Shown: positions 7,544 to 15,669 of the stretch, one piece after another | How the letters are laid out: the number at the start of each line of letters is the position of its first letter | Numbering within the stretch: position 1 is the first letter of the stretch | Assembly (NCBI GenBank): GCA_031401235.1 | Contig: JANNRJ010000003.1 | Location: 1-64,000 of the forward strand | DNA from: UBA3006 sp031401235 | GTDB taxonomy: Bacteria; Actinomycetota; Acidimicrobiia; Acidimicrobiales; Ilumatobacteraceae | Direction: 5' to 3' | Length of the DNA: 64,000 nt | Made by a program: the position numbers and the translations under genes | Notes under the pieces: generated by a model | The model's database searches: none | What the model was told of the DNA's origin: nothing | What the model saw: only the letters and a program-made list of their open reading frames with translations

Positions 7544-9158
7544 AATAGAAACTCTTGAGGTTGATCCCAACGCGCCGCGATCGCAATCGAGCCCGGCGCC
7601 ACTGTGGGTTGGCTCATTTTGTGGATTGCTCTCTGGTGGTGTCGCTATTTGTCTCGGGTTGCTGTTGGCGGCCATCGTCGACGTCAATTCGCCACTTGAT
7701 TCGGTCGGCAGTGAATTCATTGACCGCACGCCAAAATGGCTGAAGATTCGCGCCGTTGATTGGTTCGGTACGAACGACAAATTGGCCTTACGAATCGGAA
7801 TGATCGGAACCATTTCCCTATTCGCGCTCGCTGTTGGATTTTTCGCTCGAAGGTGGCCAAAGTTGGGCCCAATTTCGTTTGTTGTATTTGGTGTATTTGG
7901 AGCGCTTGTGGCCACTGGACGGCCTGACCAGGGTCTTAAGGCTGCGATTCCGCCATTAGTTGGAGCATTGGCCGGCTCGATGTTGATCTGGTATCTGATT
8001 GGGCTCATTCGCCGCGCAGATCCGGCTCAGAAGATTTCTGGAATCATGTTCACCCCAAGTAGTTGGGATCGTCGGCATTTCGTAATGACTGCTTTCACTT
8101 CGGCAATTGGCGCCGCAGTCGCCGCTGGGATTGCTCGTCGAATTGATGATCGACGCCTGACGGACTTGCGTGGTGTGGTATCCGAAGATTTGCCACCCAT
8201 TGCTACAAACCAATTGGTGAGCGGTGAAGTAGTGTCGGCGGCACCGGAGATACCTCCCGATGCAACTCTTAGCCCGACAACTCCGTTTACAACTCCGAAC
8301 AATGCCTTCTACCGCATCGACACGGCGCTATCTGTACCGCGAATAGATATTGCGTCATGGTCGGTGGAAATTAACGGTCGAGTCGAAAATCCGTTACGTC
8401 TGACTTATGATGACTTGCTAGCCAGACCTCAAGTTGAACGAGTAGTGACTATCGCCTGCGTGTCCAACGAAGTTGGAGGCGATCTAATTGGAAATGCCGT
8501 GTGGCAAGGCGTGCTACTGGCTGACTTGCTCGACGAAGTCGGCGTGCACAACGATGCCACTCAAGTATTTGGCAAATCGATTGATGGTTGGACCTGCGGA
8601 TTTCCAGTCGAAATCGCCCGTGATGGACGTGACGCGATGATTGCTCTCGGTATGAACGGTGAGCGCCTTCCACTAAAACATGGCTTTCCGGCACGAATGA
8701 TTGTTCCCGGGCTATATGGATACGTGAGTGCGACTAAGTGGCTCAGCCGTATTGAACTCACGACATGGGACGAGGCCGTGGGCTACTGGGTTCCGCGTGG
8801 ATGGGCGCGGGAAGCGCCAATCAAAACACAATCTCGCATCGATGTGCCTCGCCGAGGCGAAAATATCTCGGCCGGAAAAACAGTCATTGCTGGAATCGCA
8901 TGGGCTCAACACCGCGGCGTGGCCAAAGTTGAGGTCCGCATTGACGAGGGACTATGGCACGAAACTCGGTTGGCTACCGACGTAACTGTCGATGCATGGC
9001 GCCAATGGATTTATGAATGGAACTCCACGCCGGGCAAACACATCATTCAAGTTCGCGCCACAGACAACGATGGCGACACTCAGATCGAGGAAATTAGTCG
9101 TCCCGACCCTGATGGTGCTACTGGTTGGCACACTCGAAATGTAACCGTCACTGTCTGA
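7524..9158 (+). CDS. Membrane-anchored molybdopterin-dependent oxidoreductase (sulfite oxidase/YedY superfamily)
   Basis: About 544 residues. The N-terminal 200 contain roughly five hydrophobic helices, the last preceded by RRHFV. They are followed by a sulfite-oxidase-type Moco domain (about residues 245-430) with the putative Mo-ligand Cys in TIACVSNEVGG, then an immunoglobulin-like Mo-co dimerisation domain at the C-terminus. The family oxidises or reduces small S- or N-compounds at the outer face of the membrane; the substrate here is not predictable. The frame is open further upstream, but starts before 7524 would lie deep inside the regulator gene; GTG 7524, overlapping that gene by 20 bases, is the best choice. 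Convergent with the RpiR gene, 16 bases apart. Confidence 0.85.
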   Translation: MGHITTEIETLEVDPNAPRSQSSPAPLWVGSFCGLLSGGVAICLGLLLAAIVDVNSPLDSVGSEFIDRTPKWLKIRAVDWFGTNDKLALRIGMIGTISLFALAVGFFARRWPKLGPISFVVFGVFGALVATGRPDQGLKAAIPPLVGALAGSMLIWYLIGLIRRADPAQKISGIMFTPSSWDRRHFVMTAFTSAIGAAVAAGIARRIDDRRLTDLRGVVSEDLPPIATNQLVSGEVVSAAPEIPPDATLSPTTPFTTPNNAFYRIDTALSVPRIDIASWSVEINGRVENPLRLTYDDLLARPQVERVVTIACVSNEVGGDLIGNAVWQGVLLADLLDEVGVHNDATQVFGKSIDGWTCGFPVEIARDGRDAMIALGMNGERLPLKHGFPARMIVPGLYGYVSATKWLSRIELTTWDEAVGYWVPRGWAREAPIKTQSRIDVPRRGENISAGKTVIAGIAWAQHRGVAKVEVRIDEGLWHETRLATDVTVDAWRQWIYEWNSTPGKHIIQVRATDNDGDTQIEEISRPDPDGATGWHTRNVTVTV

Positions 9159-9174
9159 CGCAGTCACAACAAAA

Positions 9175-10041
9175 TCAGATCGCGGTGAGGTGATCTCCAC
9201 TCTTCCAATCCCGCTCAATTGCATCTAGGCGATGAGATGCGTCACGACGCAAGATCGTAGCTACCGAACCGACGAGCACAGCACAAAGTGCGAGAGTTCC
9301 GACATGGCTGTCAAATGGCGTGTCGCTTCGTGCGCTAACAGTAAAGTGACATGTTGCTGATTTCGCAAACGGAGCGAGAACGGAATCTGCGATGGATATA
9401 ACAACGAGACCGTTGTCAATTGCCTGTTTGACGAAGTTCACCAGCCATCGGTCGTAGCGATGAAAGTCGATGACGACAAGTACGTCGCCTTTAGTTGCCA
9501 CGGCAATTTGCGCACTTATGCCAACTGGGTTGCCGGAGAGCAACGTAATACCTTGTCTCAGTAAATTCAATTCCTCACTGAAATGTAGCGCAACACCCGA
9601 AGATGAATTACCGCTAACTATGAAGATATTGTGTTTCACATTGGCTAGTGACTTAACCGCCAACGACAAATCGGTTCGATTGACATTGATCAAGGTTTGG
9701 GAAACATTGTCAGTTTCTGTTTGAAGGGCCAGATCAATCACATCGCCCAATGCCTTTGTTCTAATTTTTTCGGCGGCCGGTCGAAGTCGTTGCGAGATTT
9801 CTCGTTGAACTTGAGCCTGTAGGTCACTAAAACCGCTGAAACCAAGCTGCAGGGCAAGTCGATGAACCGATCCCACACCAGCACCCACTAACTCGGCAAA
9901 CGAAGCAGCCGTCCCAAAGGCAACCGCACCAGGGTCATCCAAAAGGAATCTCGCAATTCGGCGATCGGTAACCGTAAGTTGCTCAATTCGTGCGCTAACT
10001 ACTGATGCCAGTACTGGATTCGAAGCCGCGTTCATCGCCAT
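9175..10041 (-). CDS. MurR/RpiR-family transcriptional regulator (HTH + SIS)
   Basis: The N-terminal HTH_6 domain (about 1-80) contains the typical TDRRIARFLL and a helix-turn-helix around GAGVGSVHRLALQLGFSGFSDLQ. The C-terminal SIS phosphosugar-binding domain (about 120-265) has IFIVSGNSSSGVA and VLVVIDFHRYDR. Such regulators sense a sugar phosphate or related metabolite. Two in-frame ATGs (10041 and 10035) compete as start; the second has better spacing from AAGG. The gene is divergent from the 2-oxoglutarate oxygenase at 10087 with only 45 bases between them, which makes that oxygenase the likely target. Assignment firm; effector unknown. Confidence 0.88.
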   Translation of the reverse strand: MAMNAASNPVLASVVSARIEQLTVTDRRIARFLLDDPGAVAFGTAASFAELVGAGVGSVHRLALQLGFSGFSDLQAQVQREISQRLRPAAEKIRTKALGDVIDLALQTETDNVSQTLINVNRTDLSLAVKSLANVKHNIFIVSGNSSSGVALHFSEELNLLRQGITLLSGNPVGISAQIAVATKGDVLVVIDFHRYDRWLVNFVKQAIDNGLVVISIADSVLAPFAKSATCHFTVSARSDTPFDSHVGTLALCAVLVGSVATILRRDASHRLDAIERDWKSGDHLTAI

Positions 10042-10049
10042 CCTTATCT

Positions 10050-10065
10050 TGGAATATTTGTTCCA
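10050..10065. promoter_or_regulatory. Candidate RpiR operator TGGAA-N6-TTCCA
   Basis: A perfect inverted repeat, TGGAA (10050-10054) and TTCCA (10061-10065) around an AT-rich centre, lies between the divergent RpiR and oxygenase genes. A second TGGAATCCA palindrome sits at 10079-10087 over the oxygenase start. The -10-like TACGCT (10069-10074) for the oxygenase lies between the two sites. The form is like known RpiR/HexR operators; the role is inferred. Confidence 0.5.
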
Positions 10066-10086
10066 TCATACGCTAGATTGGAATCC

Positions 10087-11004
10087 ATGAAACTGAAGAG
10101 TATTGAGGCGACCAGACTTCCTGCCGGACCGATTGACAGTGATTCGTTTCTGCGAGCGGCTGGCTACGCCCGTCGCCGATTGCCCGCCGACATTCATGAT
10201 GCCCTCATTGACTTTGCCGACCACTCGCCTCGTGAGGGGTATCTTCTCTTGCAAAATATTGACATTGGTGATATTCCGGCGACCCCGAGCTCGCCGACCG
10301 AAGCGACTGATAAGGATTTGCAATCAGAGTACGTGTTGCTTTCCATTGCTCGGTGCCTTGGTCAACCCGTTGGATATTCCCCGGAACATAACGGCTCAAT
10401 TGTCCAAAATATCGTGCCGATGCGTGGCACCGAAGCGAGTCAGATTTCGACTTCCTCGAAAGTTGAATTGCAGTTTCATACCGAAACAGCATTCCATCCA
10501 TTTAGACCTCGCTATTTGCTTCTCATGTGCCTCCGTGGTGATCCGCAGGCAGGAACTCTTGTTGCATCGGTCTACGACATTGTCGGGCGACTTTCATCAA
10601 GTGATCTTGAAGTGTTGAGGCAGAATCGATTTAGGACTGCCGTTGATGCAAGTTTTCTTCATGGAGCTCCGTCAGGATTGGGTTCCGCTCAACCAATTCT
10701 GTTTGGAAGCGAATCGGATCTGACATTTATCTATGACGCCGACCTTATGGTCGGTATTGACACTGAGGCTCAGGATGTTTTAGAGCGATTGGCAAGTGCC
10801 GTTAGAGAGTCTTCCAAGAGTGTTGTACTTAGTGCGGGTGATTTGCTAGTCGTCGACAATCATGTAGCTGTGCATGGCAGAACACCATTTGTGGCGCGGT
10901 TTGATGGGACTGATCGCTGGCTGCAGCGAACATTTGTCGTGAGCGATTTGTCACCAAGTGCTAGCGATCGAGTTGGTCGCATCATCACGACCACGTTCGA
11001 CTGA
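10087..11004 (+). CDS. Fe(II)/2-oxoglutarate oxygenase, AsnO/VioC (clavaminate synthase-like) type
   Basis: 305 residues of the TauD/clavaminate-synthase superfamily. Metal-binding HxE is in FHTETAFHPFRPRYLLLMCLR, a pattern typical of the amino-acid beta-hydroxylases AsnO and VioC. The distal His is in VDNHVAVHGRTPF and the 2-oxoglutarate-binding Arg in WLQRTFVVSD. By family it hydroxylates the beta-carbon of a free amino acid (Asn, Arg or similar) using O2 and 2-oxoglutarate. Start chosen at ATG 10087; a TTG at 10078 is also in frame. It stands alone, without peptide-synthetase genes, so a catabolic or signalling role under the adjacent RpiR regulator is more likely than antibiotic synthesis. 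Confidence 0.85.
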   Translation: MKLKSIEATRLPAGPIDSDSFLRAAGYARRRLPADIHDALIDFADHSPREGYLLLQNIDIGDIPATPSSPTEATDKDLQSEYVLLSIARCLGQPVGYSPEHNGSIVQNIVPMRGTEASQISTSSKVELQFHTETAFHPFRPRYLLLMCLRGDPQAGTLVASVYDIVGRLSSSDLEVLRQNRFRTAVDASFLHGAPSGLGSAQPILFGSESDLTFIYDADLMVGIDTEAQDVLERLASAVRESSKSVVLSAGDLLVVDNHVAVHGRTPFVARFDGTDRWLQRTFVVSDLSPSASDRVGRIITTTFD

Positions 11005-11024
11005 CACCTCACCTGCCCGCCAGT

Positions 11025-11042
11025 AAATAAGCCGGTTTATTT
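11025..11042. terminator. Weak convergent hairpin
   Basis: The inverted repeat aaataa / ttattt (11025-11030, 11037-11042) with a 6-nt GC-rich loop lies in the 44-base gap between two convergent genes. The stem is short and AT-rich. A terminator role is possible only. Confidence 0.3.
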
Positions 11043-11048
11043 CCATAT

Positions 11049-11996
11049 TCAAGCCACCGCGCGGGATGCCGCGAGGTGCCACTCATCGCCACCATATGCC
11101 CGCTCTTCTTCGCGACAACTGTCGACGAGTTTGATGACGTGCTCGTCATCGGAGGCGATGGCAATGTCAATAATCTGGTCCCACGGTTGCAGGGTCGTTG
11201 TTTTGTCTAGGCAGAGGTCGCTGGCCATATAGCCGGCCACATAAGCTCGCCAGTACGCATGCATTGCTGGCAGAGGATTGTCCAGAAGTGGCAGTAGTAC
11301 TCGCATTGCATGGCAGCTCGTAATTAAGTGCAGCACTGTGAAGTTGCCAGAAGAGGAGTACAGCATCGCGGCCAGGCGGCTCAGGCGATTAAGCGTTGAA
11401 TCGTCAACTTTGAGAAGCTTGATCAATTGATCAAAATCGGGTTCTTGGACCGCGTCGCACATACTCTCAACGATCAGATTCCTGTCAAAAGATGTGGTGG
11501 ACATTTGGTGGAGTACTACTGTCGGGTCGTCAACAGTGCCGTCCCCGCCACCGTCACCAAGTGGCAAGTGTCGACAAGCCCAATAGGCCAAGCCATCGGC
11601 CAACTCTCGCTCGTGGCCGCCCTGTACTGCATAAGCGGTACGAATGATTCCGTGAAACGCGGCAGCGCCGCAACCAGCCATCAATTCAGGAAGTACTTGC
11701 GCCAGCACAACATCCGCTCCATCCCTACCGATCCATTCCCTAAACAGAGTCCGGTAAGTCGGCCAGGAGTCTCTGATGCCAAGCATGTTGCGCCAATGTT
11801 CACCAGATGGCCACGAGATTGTGTTTGGAGCTGATTCAAGCCGCCAGACGTAGCGCGTGGCGAAGGTGTCGATTCGAGCCTCGGAAGATCCCAGCCGCTG
11901 TAGTGCCAACAACGCCATTGGTAGGTGGTTTGACAGTCCTTGTTGGTACTCGGCATCGAAGCGGGCACCTTCGTCAAGCCATTCCAGCACGCTCAC
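11049..11996 (-). CDS. Questin oxidase-like protein (DUF4243 family)
   Basis: About 315 residues, mostly helical. It carries the FHGIIRTAYAV and ADGLAYWACRHLPLG segments that characterise questin-oxidase/AflY-like proteins, which in fungi carry out cofactor-unusual Baeyer-Villiger ring cleavage; the bacterial members have no assigned substrate. The His of FHGIIR and later His residues (LHLITSCHAMR) are the likely functional ones. The start is the GTG at 11996-11994, which overlaps the stop of the aldehyde dehydrogenase gene as GTGA. The long open frame upstream of that is only a shadow of the ALDH gene. Coupling to ALDH suggests the two act on the same compound. Confidence 0.75.
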   Translation of the reverse strand: MSVLEWLDEGARFDAEYQQGLSNHLPMALLALQRLGSSEARIDTFATRYVWRLESAPNTISWPSGEHWRNMLGIRDSWPTYRTLFREWIGRDGADVVLAQVLPELMAGCGAAAFHGIIRTAYAVQGGHERELADGLAYWACRHLPLGDGGGDGTVDDPTVVLHQMSTTSFDRNLIVESMCDAVQEPDFDQLIKLLKVDDSTLNRLSRLAAMLYSSSGNFTVLHLITSCHAMRVLLPLLDNPLPAMHAYWRAYVAGYMASDLCLDKTTTLQPWDQIIDIAIASDDEHVIKLVDSCREEERAYGGDEWHLAASRAVA

Positions 11997-13384
11997 GACA
12001 AAGTTTTGAGATGAAACGATTTGAGTCGTGTATACGGGTCGAATCCAAGTGATGACAAAGCAATGCCCCGACCAGTCTCTTTGACCCCGGTCCAAACAAG
12101 TGCTGGATCCACGTAATCGCAACGATTCATGTACACGGTTCCAGTTTCGATTTGTTCACCGATGCGTATTGCTGCATCTTGATCGCTAGTCCACACCGAC
12201 GCCGTGAGTCCATACGGCGAATCATTCATTAAAGCAATTGCCTCATCGTCAGACTTCACCGACATGATCCCAATCACAGGTCCAAATGATTCGTCGCGCA
12301 TAACGCTCATTGTGTGATCGACGCCGACAAGCACCGTTGGTCCCAAATATGGGGTACCCGTGCGGGATTCGGCGAAATCCGATTCACTTACGACTGCAAT
12401 TGCGCCCTGGGTTACGGCATCGCCTATTTGGCTGCGAACGAATGTTGCTGCATTTGTATTGACCATCGGTCCGATCGTGGTCTCATCCTGCAGTGGATTG
12501 CCAAGTTTGTATTGACGAGTCGTATTGACAAATCCATCGACGAAGTTGTCAAACACTGATTCGTGAACATAAATACGTTCAATGGCACAACAGGACTGGC
12601 CACTATTGAAGAAAGAGCCGTCGACATTTTCAGCAATCGCATAGTCCAAGTCGACATCACTTCGTACATAGGACGGATCCTTTCCTCCAAGTTCGGTGCC
12701 CACGCCAATAAATCGCCCAACGGCAGATTGTTCCATCGCTCGACCACCATCGACTGAACCAGTAAATACAACAAAGTTCACTCGTGAGTCTTGAATCATT
12801 CGGGCCACCGAGTCGTGACTGGCATGAATGAATTGGAAGACGCCGGCGGGTAAGCCGGCGGCTTGAAACGCCGAAGCAAAACGTTCGGCGCACAACATTG
12901 TCTGGGCGGCGTGTTTAAGAATTACCGTATTGCCAGCCAATAGTGCTGGAACTATTGAATTGACGGTGGTGAGATACGGATAATTCCAAGGGCCAACTAC
13001 GAGTACCGTTCCTACTGGTTCACGGCGAATGAACTTCGTAAATCCATTGGATTTAGGTACTCCAATGTCGGCGAGACACTCCTCGGCAATTTTGGCCATG
13101 TGCCGAGCCCGCTCCTGAAAACCGCGCAAAATTTCGTTGGGGGTATAGCGCACCGGGCGTCCCATTTGCTTCGTCAGTTCGGTCGCTATGTCAGCGGCGT
13201 TCGCTTCCATATGTTGGACCATCGCTTCGACAACTCGAACTCGCTCGGCAATCGGGGTTGCCCGCCACAGACGACCGGCACTGAGCGCATTGGCGAGTAC
13301 ACGATCCACCTGAGAATCTGTGACTAGTTCGCGTTCGGCAAAGACTGATCCGTCAATCGGAGAAATAATCTTTTGCATTGTCAT
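11993..13384 (-). CDS. NAD(P)-dependent aldehyde dehydrogenase
   Basis: 463 residues, a full-length ALDH. It has the GPWNYPYLTTVN cofactor/substrate segment, FTGSVDGGRA (Rossmann), the general-base Glu in GTELGGKDPSYV, catalytic Cys in FNSGQSCCAIERIYV and ESFGPVIG near the C-terminus. It oxidises an aldehyde to the acid. Start at ATG 13384 (a second Met follows two codons later). A TATTGT box at 13396-13391 (minus strand) lies six bases before the ATG, so the message is probably leaderless. It is transcribed with the downstream questin-oxidase-like gene and divergently from the glutamine-synthetase-like gene, consistent with an amine/amino-aldehyde pathway. The exact substrate cannot be read from the sequence. 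Confidence 0.9.
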   Translation of the reverse strand: MTMQKIISPIDGSVFAERELVTDSQVDRVLANALSAGRLWRATPIAERVRVVEAMVQHMEANAADIATELTKQMGRPVRYTPNEILRGFQERARHMAKIAEECLADIGVPKSNGFTKFIRREPVGTVLVVGPWNYPYLTTVNSIVPALLAGNTVILKHAAQTMLCAERFASAFQAAGLPAGVFQFIHASHDSVARMIQDSRVNFVVFTGSVDGGRAMEQSAVGRFIGVGTELGGKDPSYVRSDVDLDYAIAENVDGSFFNSGQSCCAIERIYVHESVFDNFVDGFVNTTRQYKLGNPLQDETTIGPMVNTNAATFVRSQIGDAVTQGAIAVVSESDFAESRTGTPYLGPTVLVGVDHTMSVMRDESFGPVIGIMSVKSDDEAIALMNDSPYGLTASVWTSDQDAAIRIGEQIETGTVYMNRCDYVDPALVWTGVKETGRGIALSSLGFDPYTRLKSFHLKTLS

Positions 13385-13471
13385 GTAGCAACAATAGGTC
13401 TGACACAGTATGGATCACCAAGGCGAAGTCTGACTAGAAGGCGTATAAATAGTGTTGTCTATACTGTGCGC
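13385..13471. promoter_or_regulatory. Divergent promoter region with inverted 8-mers
   Basis: The 87-base gap holds two facing promoters. On the minus strand TATTGT (13391-13396) is six bases before the ALDH ATG; on the plus strand TATACT (13460-13465) is six bases before the GS-like ATG at 13472. CACAGTAT (13404-13411) and ATACTGTG (13461-13468) form an inverted repeat, and GTCTGAC occurs twice in direct orientation (13398-13404, 13428-13434). These are candidate binding sites for one shared regulator. Confidence 0.5.
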
Positions 13472-14836
13472 ATGGGGTCACATCGAACGCTTACCCGCGA
13501 AGAACTAACCGCATCAATAACCAAAGGCGACATAGATACCGTCATAGTCGCGTTTCCTGATCTTCAAGGTCGAATGGTTGGAAAACGAATTACTGGCTGG
13601 TTTTTTCTTGAAGATGTCGCTGACCATGGAACAGAAAACTGCAATTACCTAATCGCCACCGATATGGATGACAATCCGATTCCGGGATATCGCTTCGCAA
13701 GTTATGACCTTGGTTATGGAGACATGCTGGCGATGCCTGACTGGAACACGATTCGCGTGTTGCCGTGGCACACCAAAACTGCGCTTGTCTTGTGCGATGT
13801 TCAATACCCCGATTCACATCTTCCGATCAGTGTTTCACCTCGTCAAATGCTGCGCGACCAAGTAGCTGCCGCGGCAAAAGTTGGATATACGGCGATGCTG
13901 GGGAGCGAAATCGAGTTTTATCTGTTCCACGACTCGTATCGAGAGGCGCACGAAAAAGGATTTAAGGCACTCACTCCACATTCACCGTGGATGGAGGACT
14001 ATCAAATTGTGCAAACAACATTTGACGAGTACATTCTCGGTGACATTCGTCGAAATCTTGAGGGCGCAGGCATTCCAATTGAATGCTCGAAGGGCGAAGC
14101 CGGTCGTGGGCAACATGAAGTCAACCTTCGTTATACCGAGGCGCTGGAAATGGCTGACCGCAACTTGGTGTACAAGTCGGCCGCCAAAGAAATAGCGGCG
14201 TCCCATGGTCGATCGGTAAGTTTCATGGCCAAATATAATTTTGGTGAGACTGGATCGTCCTGCCATGTGCACTCAAGTCTGTGGAATATTTCTGACCAAT
14301 CTGCAGCCTTTGCCGGGCACCAAATGCCCGAAGTATTCGAGCAATATTTGGCTGGATTATTGGCCACGGCCCGCGACTTCAGTTTGCTATGGGCGCCAAC
14401 AGTCAATAGTTATCGTCGCTTTCAACCAGGATCGTGGGCCCCAACTGCGGTCGCATGGGGAAGTGATAACCGAACCCTTGGATATCGCGTCGTTGGCCAT
14501 GGAGCGGGAGCCCGCGTTGAATGTCGAATTCCCGGCGCCGATGCCAATAGTTACTTTGCCTTCGCTGGCACGATCGCCGGCGGTCTGTACGGAATCCGTC
14601 ATAAATTAAAACTGGAAGAGCAGTTCGTCGGCAATGGTTACGAAGCAACTGATGTAACGCGGATTCCGTCTTCTCTATATGAAGCCATTCAGTGTTGGGA
14701 AAACAGCAAAATTGTTCGCGAATGCTTTGGCGATGAGGTGCATCACCATATTTTGACGATGGCAAAAGCCGAATGGCGGGCGTTCAATCAAACAGTCACC
14801 GACTGGGAACTCACTCGATACTTTGAACGCGCCTAG
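13472..14836 (+). CDS. Glutamine synthetase-like gamma-glutamyl ligase (GlnA3/PuuA type)
   Basis: 454 residues with the GS fold. It shows the N-terminal beta-grasp region (FPDLQGRMVGKRITG), the metal-binding GSEIEFYLF, GEAGRGQHEVNLRY, ATP-site residues in GSSCHVHSSL, and RRFQPGSWAPTAVAWGSDNRTLGYR. The pattern is that of class-I-like GS paralogues (PuuA, GlnA3/GlnA4), which glutamylate polyamines, ethanolamine or other amines, rather than of housekeeping GS. The start ATG 13472 is set by the TATACT -10 box six bases before it; longer frames upstream would run through the promoter. The neighbouring ALDH, SDR and APC permease fit amine catabolism by the gamma-glutamylation route. Substrate inferred only. 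Confidence 0.85.
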   Translation: MGSHRTLTREELTASITKGDIDTVIVAFPDLQGRMVGKRITGWFFLEDVADHGTENCNYLIATDMDDNPIPGYRFASYDLGYGDMLAMPDWNTIRVLPWHTKTALVLCDVQYPDSHLPISVSPRQMLRDQVAAAAKVGYTAMLGSEIEFYLFHDSYREAHEKGFKALTPHSPWMEDYQIVQTTFDEYILGDIRRNLEGAGIPIECSKGEAGRGQHEVNLRYTEALEMADRNLVYKSAAKEIAASHGRSVSFMAKYNFGETGSSCHVHSSLWNISDQSAAFAGHQMPEVFEQYLAGLLATARDFSLLWAPTVNSYRRFQPGSWAPTAVAWGSDNRTLGYRVVGHGAGARVECRIPGADANSYFAFAGTIAGGLYGIRHKLKLEEQFVGNGYEATDVTRIPSSLYEAIQCWENSKIVRECFGDEVHHHILTMAKAEWRAFNQTVTDWELTRYFERA

Positions 14837-14857
14837 CAGAACGAGTAAGGAGCAAAT

Positions 14858-15628
14858 ATGGCACGGTTATCAGGAAAAGTCACGATCATTACTGGCGCGG
14901 CAGGTGGACTGGGTCGAGTTGCGGCGCTGAAGTTTGCTCACGAAGGTTCGCACATCGTGGTCTCTGACGTCATCGATGGTCAAGCCGCAGTGGATGAAAT
15001 TAAGTCTGCCGGCGGATCGGCCGCCTATATACGAGGTGATGTGACGAGTGAAGATTCATGGAAGGAAGTCATCGCCTTTGCCAAAAAGACTTTCGGAAGC
15101 GTAGATGTGTTGTACAACAATGCTGGGGTCATGCTCGGCGACGATGACGATCCGGTGACGACACCGATGTCGGTGTACGAACGAACCATGGATATCAATG
15201 TCAAAGGCGTATTGCTCGGTTGTAAATACGCGATTCCTCAAATGCTTGAGCAGGGAAAAGGCACAATCGTTAATGTGGCTTCCTTCGTCGCCCATATGGG
15301 CGCCGCAACGCCACAAATTGCCTATACCGCGTCGAAGGGAGCCGTCTTGGCGATGACTCGCGAGATTGCCGTGATTTATGCACGCAAGGGAATTCGGGCC
15401 AATGCACTGTGCCCAGGTCCGGTGATGACTCCATTATTGGCGGCATTTCTTGACAACGACGCAAAGAGAAATCGCCGAGTCGTACACATTCCAATGGGTC
15501 GCTTTGGCGAACCCGAAGAGATTGCCAATGGAGCGTTGTTCCTGGCATCCGATGAGTCGTCGTGGATGACTGGTCAGTCACTGATCATTGATGGTGGTAT
15601 TACCGCGGCATACGTCACTCCCGAGTAA
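14858..15628 (+). CDS. Short-chain dehydrogenase/reductase
   Basis: 256 residues, classical SDR. It has the NAD(P)-binding TGAAGGLGR near the N-terminus, NNAG at about residue 88, catalytic Ser in NVASFVAHMG and YTASK (Tyr-x3-Lys), and the C-terminal SLIIDGGITAAY typical of FabG-like enzymes. Asp at the end of beta-2 (VVSDVIDG) favours NAD. The RBS aaggag sits seven bases before the ATG. It follows the GS-like gene by 21 bases in the same operon, so it probably oxidises an alcohol group on the same substrate. No reading of substrate is possible. Confidence 0.9.
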   Translation: MARLSGKVTIITGAAGGLGRVAALKFAHEGSHIVVSDVIDGQAAVDEIKSAGGSAAYIRGDVTSEDSWKEVIAFAKKTFGSVDVLYNNAGVMLGDDDDPVTTPMSVYERTMDINVKGVLLGCKYAIPQMLEQGKGTIVNVASFVAHMGAATPQIAYTASKGAVLAMTREIAVIYARKGIRANALCPGPVMTPLLAAFLDNDAKRNRRVVHIPMGRFGEPEEIANGALFLASDESSWMTGQSLIIDGGITAAYVTPE

Positions 15629-15657
15629 CCGAGTCCGATTACCGGGCACTACGTAGT

Positions 15658-15663
15658 TAGAAT
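15658..15663 (+). promoter_or_regulatory. -10 box of a leaderless promoter for the FGGY kinase operon
   Basis: TAGAAT lies six bases upstream of GTG 15670, the spacing expected when transcription starts at the start codon. There is no ribosome-binding site before this GTG. The box sits next to a small palindrome, actacgtagt (15650-15659). Confidence 0.5.
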
Positions 15664-15669
15664 TTTTTG

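Noticed and set aside
7343..8008. Open frame of 221 codons on the minus strand over the regulator and Moco genes
   Set aside because: Antisense to two conserved proteins; Pro/Ser/Asn-rich translation without domains.
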